A stretch of 16,097 nt of DNA. Origin: an uncultured Lachnospiraceae bacterium (GTDB lineage Bacteria > Bacillota > Clostridia > Lachnospirales > Lachnospiraceae). The stretch is taken from positions 1-16,097 of the forward strand of contig CAKRIL010000053.1 in assembly GCA_934343915.1 (NCBI GenBank). The letters are read 5' to 3'. Positions within the stretch are counted from its first letter, which is position 1; each line of letters opens with the position of its first letter. The notes under the pieces are model-generated. The model was not told the origin of the DNA, made no database searches, and saw only the letters and a list, made by a program, of their open reading frames with translations. A program made the translations under genes and the position numbers. Shown in pieces: positions 1-7,087 of this stretch.

Positions 1-28
1 ACAACGGAGCTGATATGCATAAATATAA
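1..28 (-). repeat. Family-1 structured repeat, left-edge partial copy
   Basis: Read on the minus strand, these 28 bases match positions 6735-6762 at 26 of 28 positions, including the identical CAGCTCCGTTGT core and the AT-rich arm before it. The copy runs off the left window edge, so its remaining hairpins cannot be seen. Orientation is opposite to the copies at 6689-6988 and 16012-16097. It lies just beyond the terminator that ends the left gene block. Confidence 0.75.
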
Positions 29-54
29 CATGATATACACTTTACCCTATTACA

Positions 55-94
55 CAAAAAAATCCCTGTACACTGAATTAATGTACAGGGATTT
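55..94 (-). terminator. Intrinsic terminator of the left gene block
   Basis: A perfect 13-bp stem (60-72 with 82-94, AAATCCCTGTACA and its complement) encloses a 9-nt loop. On the minus strand it is followed directly by a run of seven T. It starts 11 bases past the stop of the gene at 106-639, which makes it the end of that leftward transcript. Confidence 0.9.
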
Positions 95-105
95 CTTATT
101 TTGAA

Positions 106-639
106 TTACTTACTCTTCTTAGCCTTCTTTGTATTGTCAGAAGCCGCATTCTTGTCTGCCTTCGCAGCCTTGTCCTTCTTAGGTGCTCTCGCCTTCTGAA
201 CAAGTCCCGCAAGTCCCTTCTTCTTAGGTGGTGCAGGGATTGCTCCACCGCGGACACTCTTAATCTCTGTGATGTAGATTCCGCTGACCACTACCTTACA
301 TTCCTTACCTACCGGAAGAATGTCGAACACTGCCGCATCTGCAATGAGGTTCATAGGCTTGCTTCCTCCGCCGACAACTCTTGCCTTTACAATCGGAAAC
401 TTAGCACGGCGGGCGTACTTAGGAACCTGATCTGTAACAACCTTCGGAAGATTAGCTTCCGCAATTTTCAATTTCTTTTTGTCAATAATCAGCATTGAGA
501 CTGTCTGTGCCGCTGAAGCAAGTGCCTCCTGCTGTGAATTAGCCTTTTTCTGTAATCTGCTGCCTACAATCATGAGCACGATAAATGCAACAAGCACTAC
601 CGCAAGAATGGACAGGATTACTATCAACCATGTTGGCAT
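106..639 (-). CDS. Membrane-anchored Lys-rich protein of unknown function (177 aa)
   Basis: I do not recognise a named family. One hydrophobic segment at residues 4-26 is followed by Arg/Lys, which suggests a single N-terminal anchor with the remainder in the cytoplasm. Residues 50-130 look like a compact mixed domain with several Val/Ile-rich strands (for example KCKVVVSGIYIT-like text near 113-124) and glycines at 90-92. Residues 138-177 are a disordered tail very rich in Lys and Ala, which could bind nucleic acid or acidic surfaces; that is inference. The ATG start is supported by AGGGAGGT six bases upstream. It has its own candidate promoter (676-703) and a strong terminator, so it is probably expressed alone as well as by read-through from fprA. 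Confidence 0.8.
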   Translation of the reverse strand: MPTWLIVILSILAVVLVAFIVLMIVGSRLQKKANSQQEALASAAQTVSMLIIDKKKLKIAEANLPKVVTDQVPKYARRAKFPIVKARVVGGGSKPMNLIADAAVFDILPVGKECKVVVSGIYITEIKSVRGGAIPAPPKKKGLAGLVQKARAPKKDKAAKADKNAASDNTKKAKKSK

Positions 640-675
640 AAAGTACCTCCCTATGTAAAAATGTCATACTCATAT

Positions 676-703
676 ATTTTACCATTTTTGATGAGAAATT
701 CAA
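676..703 (-). promoter_or_regulatory. Candidate sigma-A-type promoter for the 106-639 gene
   Basis: On the minus strand, TTGAAT (698-703) and TAAAAT (676-681) are separated by 16 bases, about 40 bases upstream of the start codon. The boxes fit a housekeeping promoter moderately well. No fprA terminator hairpin is visible between 704 and 776. Confidence 0.5.
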
Positions 704-776
704 CTGTTTTATAAAGTTTTACATAAATGGCTTACAAATGCTGCATACATCGGTACTATTCAATATTCATCAGTTT

Positions 777-1928
777 TTAGGCTGACAGCTCCTCCGCCAT
801 CTTTTCCAGCTCCGCTCTGTTCTCCTCGCTCACGGATGACGTTATCTTAACGGTATTCTCAAGCACTCTCAGCTCCTTGCTCTTCTCAAGCATGGCAGTC
901 ATAACCTTGACAGCCATCGGTGCCCATGAGCCATTCTCAATAAAAGCAACTGTTCGTTTCTGATAATTTCTCTCCGTTAAGTGTTCTATGAACGACTTCA
1001 TATACGGGAATACATCACCATTGTAGGTTGGTGCCGCAAGGACAAGCTTGGAGTACTTAAATGCCTGTGCCACAGCCTCGGACATATCCGTGCGTGCAAG
1101 GTCATATGCCACAGCCTCGCAGCCAAGTGCCTTGAGCTTTTCCTCAAGAAGCAAAGCCGCCTCCTTCGTGTTGCCATATATTGATGTGTATGCGATAAGC
1201 ACACCTTCCTTCTCTGCCTTGTACGATGACCATATATCATAAAGTCCGATGTAATGTGCTATATTTTCGTTGAGAACAGGTCCATGGAGCGGACAGATTA
1301 TCTCAATGTCAAGCTCTGCCGCTGCTTTTAAGAGCATCTGAACCTGTGCACCATACTTTCCTACTATCCCGATATAGTACCTTCTCGCCTCATCATCCCA
1401 TTCGGCGTCAACATCCAAAGCTCCAAACCTGCCGAATCCGTCTGCGGAGAACAGTACCTTGGCCCTGCTGTCATATGTGACCATAACCTCAGGCCAATGA
1501 ACAAACGGTGCAAACACGAAGATGAGCGTATGCTCTCCAAGGCAGAGTGTCTCCTTATTTTTCACTTCAAGCTTGTCAACAATGTTCATCCCGCGGAAGA
1601 AGTTTGAGAGCATGGCAAAGGTCTTTGCATTTCCTACAATCTTCACTTCAGGATACACCTCAAGAAATCTTCCGATACTTGCCGAGTGGTCAGGCTCCAT
1701 GTGTTGTACAATAAGGTAATCCGGTCTTCTGCCGTCAAGTGCCTCCTCAATATTTGAAAGCCACTCGTCAGCAAATCCAATGTCAACCGTATCCATTACT
1801 GCAATCTTCTCGTCCATTATGACATAGGAATTATATGATATTCCGTCCTTTACCGTATACTGTCCCTCGAATAAATCAACCTTATGGTCATTAACACCTA
1901 CATAAATAATGTCATCTGCCACTCTCAT
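777..1928 (-). CDS. fprA: FprA-type flavodiiron protein (A-type flavoprotein)
   Basis: A 383-aa protein with the two-domain layout of class A flavodiiron proteins, cytoplasmic enzymes that reduce O2 to water (some also reduce NO) and protect anaerobes. The N-terminal metallo-beta-lactamase-like domain (about 1-235) carries the full diiron ligand set: H76-x-E78-x-D80-H81, H144, D163 and H215. The C-terminal flavodoxin domain (about 243-383) starts with the FMN phosphate loop TSIYGNT at 248-254. No rubredoxin domain is fused, so a separate rubredoxin or flavoprotein reductase would supply electrons. The ATG is preceded by GGGAGG at good spacing. It lies 33 bases after the DUF1934 gene and may be co-transcribed with it. 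Length matches the family and nothing key is missing. Confidence 0.95.
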   Translation of the reverse strand: MRVADDIIYVGVNDHKVDLFEGQYTVKDGISYNSYVIMDEKIAVMDTVDIGFADEWLSNIEEALDGRRPDYLIVQHMEPDHSASIGRFLEVYPEVKIVGNAKTFAMLSNFFRGMNIVDKLEVKNKETLCLGEHTLIFVFAPFVHWPEVMVTYDSRAKVLFSADGFGRFGALDVDAEWDDEARRYYIGIVGKYGAQVQMLLKAAAELDIEIICPLHGPVLNENIAHYIGLYDIWSSYKAEKEGVLIAYTSIYGNTKEAALLLEEKLKALGCEAVAYDLARTDMSEAVAQAFKYSKLVLAAPTYNGDVFPYMKSFIEHLTERNYQKRTVAFIENGSWAPMAVKVMTAMLEKSKELRVLENTVKITSSVSEENRAELEKMAEELSA

Positions 1929-1961
1929 AGAAAACCTCCCTAGCGTATAATTGAACTAAAG

Positions 1962-2396
1962 CTAATCTTTTTCATCATCTATTACCTTAATCACAACATG
2001 GCTCTGTGTGGCACAGCTTCCGTTCATCTCTATAGCGTAACTGATATCCACAAGAATCTCGGATTCACTCTCCGTTATACACAAATCCGAGGTATCAATC
2101 CCCATCATGAGACTGCCAAACGGCGTATCATAATAGCTTATATTTTTTTCTCCTATTGTAAAAAGCATGTTGGTGGTCACAGGACCTTTTCTGACAATCT
2201 CAACCTCGCTCGGTGAAATCTTAATCATGTTGTCGGTCACAACACCGTCGTCAAGGCTTTCCTGATATTTTATATAATGTCTGCCGTTTTTTGAAAAATA
2301 TCTGCCGGCATGTATCATTTCCACGGAATCGTTGTCGGCTCCGGTACTGTGAAGTCCGGTTATATATAAAATAATATTATCTTTCACTTCTGTCAC
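1962..2396 (-). CDS. DUF1934 family protein (YwiB-like beta-barrel)
   Basis: A 144-aa protein resembling the DUF1934 family, small proteins predicted to form a calycin-like beta-barrel and of unknown function. Visible features are a strand-rich sequence with the early pattern ITGLHS, a central NMLFTIGEKN stretch, and the ending SHVVIKVI that is typical of the last strand. There is no signal peptide. The start is GTG. Its AGGA ribosome binding site overlaps the TAG stop of murI, and only six bases separate the genes, so it is translationally coupled to murI. Adjacency to murI and ddl hints at an envelope-related context, but no function can be assigned. Confidence 0.8.
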   Translation of the reverse strand: MTEVKDNIILYITGLHSTGADNDSVEMIHAGRYFSKNGRHYIKYQESLDDGVVTDNMIKISPSEVEIVRKGPVTTNMLFTIGEKNISYYDTPFGSLMMGIDTSDLCITESESEILVDISYAIEMNGSCATQSHVVIKVIDDEKD

Positions 2397-2402
2397 CGTA
2401 TC

Positions 2403-3221
2403 CTAATACTCATCAATATTAATCTGCTTGGTTGTCTTAATATCAAATGGAAGTATCATATTAGCTATGTTCTTGAACTTTTCAGCTGCATCGCTCACAT
2501 AAAAGCGGTACATAATGCTCGGCTCCTCGACATCACGCACATTCGCAAGCTCTCTCTCCGCGAGCAGACGCTTAAGCTCCAATGCGGTCTCGTATGCAGG
2601 GTTCACAAGGTTGACCTTATCGCCCATAATTCGGCCTACCGAGCTTCTGAGAAGCGGATAATGCGTACACCCGAGCACAAGTGTATCAATATCTGCCTGT
2701 TTCAAATCCTTAAGATAGCGCTCCAGCACCTGGTCCGTAATCTCATCATGAAGCCAGCCCTCCTCAACGAGGGACACAAGAAGCGGACAGGCTTTTCCTA
2801 TAACCTCAATGTCCGGATTCTGCTCATGTATAAGTCTTGTATAAAGCCCGCTGTTAATGGTTCCCTCAGTCGCTATGACACCGATTCGCTTATTTTTTGT
2901 AACCGATACTGCTGTTCTTGCACCCGGCTTTACAACACCTATTATCGGCACATCTATCTCGTCCTTAATCTCCTCGAGTGCATAAGCACTTGCCGTGTTG
3001 CATGCAACCACAATAGCCTTCACGCCTTCATTTATAAGGAAACTAACAATCTGTCTGGCATATCGTATAATCGTGTCCTTCGACTTCGTTCCATACGGAA
3101 GTCTCGCCGTATCGCCAAAATACACGATGCGTTCGTTAGGTATCTGCCGAATTATCTCTCTTGCAACGGTAAGTCCGCCGACACCTGAATCAAATACTCC
3201 TATCGGGGCATCCTTTTTCAT
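2403..3221 (-). CDS. murI: Glutamate racemase
   Basis: A 272-aa cytoplasmic, cofactor-independent racemase that converts L-Glu to D-Glu for peptidoglycan stem peptides. The active-site residues are all visible: D11 in FDSGVGG, the first catalytic Cys C74 in ACNTASA, and the second, C185, followed by H187 in LGCTHYP. The substrate-binding PYGTK stretch is at 42-46. Length is usual. The ATG follows AGGAGG that overlaps the TAG stop of ddl nine bases upstream, so ddl and murI are coupled. Pairing with ddl puts two D-amino-acid steps of wall synthesis in one transcript. Confidence 0.97.
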   Translation of the reverse strand: MKKDAPIGVFDSGVGGLTVAREIIRQIPNERIVYFGDTARLPYGTKSKDTIIRYARQIVSFLINEGVKAIVVACNTASAYALEEIKDEIDVPIIGVVKPGARTAVSVTKNKRIGVIATEGTINSGLYTRLIHEQNPDIEVIGKACPLLVSLVEEGWLHDEITDQVLERYLKDLKQADIDTLVLGCTHYPLLRSSVGRIMGDKVNLVNPAYETALELKRLLAERELANVRDVEEPSIMYRFYVSDAAEKFKNIANMILPFDIKTTKQINIDEY

Positions 3222-3230
3222 ACGCTCCTC

Positions 3231-4289
3231 CTAAAACCTCTTAAGTGCAAGTTCAATCAGCTCGTCAATAAGTGCATTAACCTTAAGTCCCTTGGCATCC
3301 CAAAGCATAGGGTACATGCTGATTGATGTAAATCCCGGAAGGGTGTTGATTTCATTGAACACTACCCTGCCGTCAGGCTGTAAGAAGAAATCAACTCTTG
3401 CAAGCCCATAGCCGTCAACTGCCTTGAATATCTCCACTGCATCGCGTCTTATCTCATCCTCCTTGCCCTCAGGGAAGGAAGGATGTGTATCTGTCTTAGA
3501 CTCTGCATTGGCGTACTTGGCATCATAATCATAGAATGCCGCCTCACCTGCCGGGAGAACCTCACCGACACCTGATGCCACCGGATCGGCTCCGCCTAAT
3601 ACCGCACACTCTATCTCACGTCCGATAATTGCCTCCTCAACGAGAATCTTTCTGTCATGACATGCCGCAAGCTTAAGCCCCTTCACAAGCTCATCCCTGT
3701 CCGCTGCCTTGCTCACGCCGCATGATGAACCTGCATTTGCCGGCTTAATAAAAACAGGGTACGGAAGTGCCTTCTCAATCCTTGACACAACACTGTCCAT
3801 AGCTTCAAGCTCTGCCTTTCTTACAGCCTCATACTTAGCCTGATTAACACCGATACTTGCCGCAATTATCTTTGTAAAAAGCTTATCCATTGATACTCCC
3901 GAAGCCACAACTCCGCAGCCCACATACGGGATTCGTGCAAGCTCAAGAACGCCCTGAACAGTACCGTCCTCGCCATACAGTCCGTGAAGCACAGGAAATA
4001 CAACGTCAACCGGTACTACCTCAGACCTTCCGTTCTTCATGGCTATGAAGCCCTTATGTGTCGTATCAGGCGAGAGAATCATCTCTGTCTCTCCATCCTT
4101 CCAGCTTCCGTCCTCAATCGCCCCGGCATTCTCGGTAAGGAGCCATCTTCCCTCCTTGGTAATACCCACAAGGAGCTGCTCATAGCGTTCCTTATCCATG
4201 TTATGTATAATCGTAAGTGCCGAACGGCATGATACTTCATGCTCTGATGACTGTCCTCCAAAAAGCACCGCAACCTTAAGCTTAGTCAT
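3231..4289 (-). CDS. ddl: D-alanine--D-alanine ligase
   Basis: An ATP-grasp enzyme that joins two D-Ala for the peptidoglycan precursor. With the ATG at 4289 it has 352 residues and shows the family motifs in order: GGQSSEHEVS (11-20), HGLYGEDG (102-109), FIKPANAGSSCGV (180-192), YDYDAKY (253-259), RVDFF (298-302) and the metal and substrate loop NEINTLPGFT (312-321). The Tyr-rich omega loop fits a normal D-Ala ligase rather than a vancomycin-type D-Lac ligase. The frame stays open to a TTG at 4322, but homologues begin close to the M-x-K-x-K-V-A-V-L-F-G-G text, so the ATG is preferred; GGAG lies 11 bases upstream, slightly far. It is followed at once by murI. Confidence 0.95.
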   Translation of the reverse strand: MTKLKVAVLFGGQSSEHEVSCRSALTIIHNMDKERYEQLLVGITKEGRWLLTENAGAIEDGSWKDGETEMILSPDTTHKGFIAMKNGRSEVVPVDVVFPVLHGLYGEDGTVQGVLELARIPYVGCGVVASGVSMDKLFTKIIAASIGVNQAKYEAVRKAELEAMDSVVSRIEKALPYPVFIKPANAGSSCGVSKAADRDELVKGLKLAACHDRKILVEEAIIGREIECAVLGGADPVASGVGEVLPAGEAAFYDYDAKYANAESKTDTHPSFPEGKEDEIRRDAVEIFKAVDGYGLARVDFFLQPDGRVVFNEINTLPGFTSISMYPMLWDAKGLKVNALIDELIELALKRF

Positions 4290-4334
4290 AATAATTGATT
4301 CTCCAATCCGGGCTTGGGTCAAAATACCTGCACC

Positions 4335-4979
4335 CTATTTAAAAAATTTATTCAAAAAAGTAAAAATCTTAAATTCACATACATATTCCCGCCTGCTGCC
4401 GCTGCTGTTCTCATAAAGAAGCTCAAGCTCATCCTCATCAAGCACGGCTTCAAGGTCTCTTTTTGCCTCATCGGACATCACACCGTAGCTCACATCCACA
4501 AAGCACAGGCTCGGATATAGAACGCACCACCAGTTCCTGCCCTCAGCAGCACCTATGTCGACGCGGAACGCATCATACACTCCCTGCGGGAATGTCATAT
4601 CCGCATAGACCTTAACCGGAAAATATGACTTTTCAAAATAAGCTTTTACATTATATTCCTTTTTATGCTCATTGATAACCCCTTTTGCAACATTTTCTAT
4701 ATTTTCTATGTTGTCATTCAGAATTTTCTTCGCCTCAGCCTTGTCTGACACCCCGTACAAAAGCTCACCCATATATTCCACAAGCTCTGCTTTCACCTGC
4801 ATCTTAAGCTCCTGATCCTCAGGCGTATCACTGTTAGCCCTCACATGAAATCTTATAATCTCCTCGGCAATCTCCTGCTGAAGCTGACCTGCGCTTCTCC
4901 CCTGCTTCCCGCCATATGTAAAAAAAACAACCGCACACAGTACCATTATACACCATGCGGCAACACTCCATCTGTCCAT
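4335..4979 (-). CDS. spoIIR: Stage II sporulation protein R
   Basis: A 214-aa protein of the SpoIIR family, the sigma-F-controlled forespore signal that is secreted towards the mother cell and triggers SpoIIGA to process pro-sigma-E. One hydrophobic segment at about 7-22 acts as signal or anchor. The family signature lies at 41-63, around RFHVRANSDTPEDQ with following LKMQVK, and is followed by the conserved C-terminal region with WWCVLYP and C-F-V-D. The ATG at 4979 has AAAGGAG five bases upstream. The frame is open further up to an ATG at 5033, but that lacks a ribosome binding site and would add 18 residues before the signal segment. The leader folds into a strong stem that covers the ribosome binding site (see 4959-5031). 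It marks the host as an endospore former. Confidence 0.92.
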   Translation of the reverse strand: MDRWSVAAWCIMVLCAVVFFTYGGKQGRSAGQLQQEIAEEIIRFHVRANSDTPEDQELKMQVKAELVEYMGELLYGVSDKAEAKKILNDNIENIENVAKGVINEHKKEYNVKAYFEKSYFPVKVYADMTFPQGVYDAFRVDIGAAEGRNWWCVLYPSLCFVDVSYGVMSDEAKRDLEAVLDEDELELLYENSSGSRREYVCEFKIFTFLNKFFK

Positions 4980-5031
4980 GCATACTCCTTTCCGCAAGAG
5001 CTCATACCCTCTTACAAAAAGGAGTGTTGCC
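4959..5031 (-). promoter_or_regulatory. spoIIR leader stem sequestering the ribosome binding site
   Basis: In the minus-strand RNA, bases 5025-5009 pair with 5000-4984 over 17 consecutive positions (14 Watson-Crick, 3 G-U) around an 8-nt loop. The 3' arm contains the AAAGGAG ribosome binding site of spoIIR. A competing pairing is visible: GGCAACACTCC (5031-5021) is perfectly complementary to GGAGTGTTGCC (4969-4959), inside codons 4-7. The two pairings share bases 5021-5025, so they exclude each other. No U run follows, so it is not a terminator. A translational control role is inference. Confidence 0.6.
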
Positions 5032-5053
5032 ATTATTGACAGTGCTTAAACCA

Positions 5054-5737
5054 TTATGCTTTTTTTACTTTGATTGACTTAAGGATATTCTCCTCCTGAT
5101 TCTCCACATGTAGCTTTATTGCAGCCTTAGCTGCGTTCACATCCTGCTTCTGCATTGCCTCTATAATTCTCTCATGCTCCTCCACAAGCCTTGCATGTGT
5201 ACTCTTATCCTTGATATATTCAAGACGGTAGCGGTACATCTGCTCCCTGAGATTGTTAATCATCTGAATAAGACGCTTGTTGCCGGTCGCCATATATATT
5301 ATCTCATGAAAAGCAACATCTGCCTCAGCAATCTTAATGAGGTCATCCCCTTCTGAATCCTTTGCAAAACTTTTCGATGCCTTCTTCAGATTCTCATAAT
5401 CTTCGTCTGTAATATTCTTCATTGCAAGCTCAATCGACAATTCCTCAAGAGCTGTTCTCACCTCAAGAACATCCCTTAAATCCTTCTCGGTAATATCGGC
5501 AACCTCGGCTCCCTTTCTCGGAACCATAACGACGAGCCCTTCGAGCTCAAGCTTTCTGATAGCCTCTCTTATCGGAGTTCTGCTCACACCAAGCTTCTGT
5601 GCAAGCGCTATCTCCATAAGCCTCTCGCCCGGCTCTAACTCGCCCTTTAAAATAGCATGTCTCAATGTATTGAATACAACATCACGAAGAGGCAGATACT
5701 CGCTCATCGTCACCTGAAAATTACTGTCTTCCAACAT
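5054..5737 (-). CDS. GntR family regulator with FCD (FadR C-terminal) domain
   Basis: A 227-aa DNA-binding regulator. An N-terminal winged helix-turn-helix spans about 15-82, with the recognition helix around GVSRTPIREAIRKLE (50-64). The C-terminal FCD ligand domain (about 88-215) has the metal-binding set D140, H144, H188 and H210, so it likely binds a small organic acid through a metal ion. The ligand cannot be predicted. The ATG at 5737 follows GGAGG at good spacing and lies inside the end of ispE, giving a 17-base overlap. Longer starts (to 5788) and the Met at 5707 fit less well. It is encoded between ispE and spoIIR and is probably co-transcribed with ispE. Whether it controls this operon is not shown. 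Confidence 0.92.
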   Translation of the reverse strand: MLEDSNFQVTMSEYLPLRDVVFNTLRHAILKGELEPGERLMEIALAQKLGVSRTPIREAIRKLELEGLVVMVPRKGAEVADITEKDLRDVLEVRTALEELSIELAMKNITDEDYENLKKASKSFAKDSEGDDLIKIAEADVAFHEIIYMATGNKRLIQMINNLREQMYRYRLEYIKDKSTHARLVEEHERIIEAMQKQDVNAAKAAIKLHVENQEENILKSIKVKKA

Positions 5738-6629
5738 AATGCTCCTCCATTCTCGCTTCAAAACCTCCGCTGCAGTTCTCTGCAACATAAGCTGTCTTTA
5801 CCCTGCTGTCCTGTCTGAGAATCTGATTACATCTCTCAGCCTTTTCTTTGTTATCAAAAATACCGAACACAGTAGGCCCGCTTCCGCTCATAAGTGCATT
5901 GAGAGCCCCGCACTCACGCATCTTCTTCTTGATTCCCTCAATATCCGGATATTCAACCGCCGTCACTGTCTCAAGGACATTTGACAGTCTCGCTGCTATT
6001 CCCTGCACATCATCCGCATCTATCGCAGCCATTATTCCGTCTATGTCGGGATGCTCCGTCCTCTCATCAAGCACCAGCTTCTCATACACCAGCTTAGTCG
6101 ACACGGAAAAAGGCGGCTTCGCAACGACAAAGTAACAATCCGGGCAATTCTTAAGTCTTGTCAGTTTCTCGCCTATTCCTTCTGCAAGAACCGTTCCGCC
6201 CATAAGACAGTACGGGATATCAGCGCCGAGCTTTACGCCCCTTTTCATCAGCCCGTCAAGGTCAATTCCAAGCTTGAAGAGCTTATTGATTCCGTATAAC
6301 ACCGCCGCCGCATCTGCGCTGCCGCCCGCCATTCCCGCCGCAACCGGAATGAACTTGTACAGCTCTATCTCAACTCCGTCCTTAATATTGAATTCATCCA
6401 TCAAAAGTGCCGCAGCCCTGTACGCAAGGTTCCCCGTATCTGTCGGAAGATACGCAAGGTTGGACCTGACAGATATACCTGCCTCCCTCTTTCTGCGAAT
6501 GAAAATCTTATCGAACAGATTAATATTCTGCATAATCATGCGCACGTCATGATATCCGTCCTCTCTGCGCCTGAGCACATCGAGACCTAAGTTGACCTTC
6601 GCGTACGCTCTAAGTCTGATTTCGTTCAT
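5721..6629 (-). CDS. ispE: 4-diphosphocytidyl-2-C-methyl-D-erythritol kinase
   Basis: A 302-aa GHMP-family kinase of the MEP isoprenoid pathway that phosphorylates the 2-hydroxyl of CDP-methylerythritol in the cytoplasm. Near the N-terminus, AYAKVNLGLDV (9-19) carries the catalytic Lys K11, followed by the DGYHDV text (24-29). The ATP-binding glycine-rich loop PVAAGMAGGSADAAA is at about 95-109, and the catalytic Asp D137 is in GADIPY. The C-terminal GHMP motif MSGSGPTVFG follows. The ATG at 6629 has GAGG five bases upstream; a GTG at 6650 is in frame but lacks a ribosome binding site. It is the first gene of the leftward block, just downstream of the family-1 element. Confidence 0.96.
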   Translation of the reverse strand: MNEIRLRAYAKVNLGLDVLRRREDGYHDVRMIMQNINLFDKIFIRRKREAGISVRSNLAYLPTDTGNLAYRAAALLMDEFNIKDGVEIELYKFIPVAAGMAGGSADAAAVLYGINKLFKLGIDLDGLMKRGVKLGADIPYCLMGGTVLAEGIGEKLTRLKNCPDCYFVVAKPPFSVSTKLVYEKLVLDERTEHPDIDGIMAAIDADDVQGIAARLSNVLETVTAVEYPDIEGIKKKMRECGALNALMSGSGPTVFGIFDNKEKAERCNQILRQDSRVKTAYVAENCSGGFEARMEEHYVGRQ

Positions 6630-7087
6630 GTTGACCTCACATAATTCCACAATGCGGATGCAAAAAAATGCTTAAATTAATTTACCTGATTCGGTATCAA
6701 AACATGCTGTTATACTCTTGTATGTATAATAGAATTATATTTATATATATCAGCTCCGTTGTCCGAAGCAGGTTGTTCTAAGGACTCTGATATAATTTAT
6801 GTCTCCATACGCCATCGATGCCAAACGCCCATCCGTGGGCTATGGCATCTAAACCAACATCCGTGTTGGTTTTGGCTGTGAATCTGACAGAGTTCTAAGA
6901 ACAACCAAGCTTCTACCAAAAGTCGTGCTATATATAAATATAATTCATTATACTATATGAGACTTTTCTGTCTGTTTTGATACCGAATATGCTTTATAGC
7001 TTCATCAATTTTTTGTTGCGCTTGCATTGTGTACTGTATTTTGAATTTTGTATACAATCCATAACTTATATTATATACAATCAATTC
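6630..7087. other. 458-bp intergenic region between ispE and the HNH gene
   Basis: It holds the family-1 element (6689-6988, own entry) and no convincing gene. On the minus strand, TTGATA within the terminal repeat lies near AT-rich text about 60 bases before ispE and could be part of a promoter, but a good minus-10 box at correct spacing was not found. Next to the HNH stop, the 9-bp sequence TATACAATC occurs twice in direct orientation (7051-7059, 7074-7082). Confidence 0.6.
6689..6988 (+). repeat. Family-1 element: 300-bp nested palindrome with 16-bp terminal inverted repeats
   Basis: Perfect 16-bp inverted repeats (6689-6704, 6973-6988) bound the element. Nested inside are a perfect 18-bp AT-rich stem (6732-6749 with 6929-6946), then the core CTCCGTTGTCCGAAG (6754-6768), a stem GAAGC (6765-6769) with GCTTC (6909-6913), and a 19-bp stem (6771-6789 with 6888-6906; one mismatch, one G-U on the plus strand). 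At the tip are two hairpins: a 12-bp one (6817-6849, 3-nt/2-nt internal loop) and a perfect 9-bp one (6851-6872). Both have TCCG tetraloops, a UNCG-type loop in plus-strand RNA. No protein is encoded. It could be a non-autonomous mobile element, a structured RNA, or both. Confidence 0.85.

Noticed and set aside
5021..5031. spoIIR leader stem as a terminator, or GGCAACACT as a sigma-F minus-10 box
   Set aside because: No U run follows the stem. The sequence resembles the minus-10 pattern, but no GYATA-type minus-35 box is found at proper spacing (GCATA is 23 bases away).
4980..5033. Longer spoIIR start at ATG 5033
   Set aside because: It has no ribosome binding site and would place 18 extra residues before the signal segment, whereas ATG 4979 has AAAGGAG at ideal spacing.
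6689..6988. CRISPR array or tandem repeats
   Set aside because: The repeats are inverted and nested, with no regularly spaced direct repeats or spacers.
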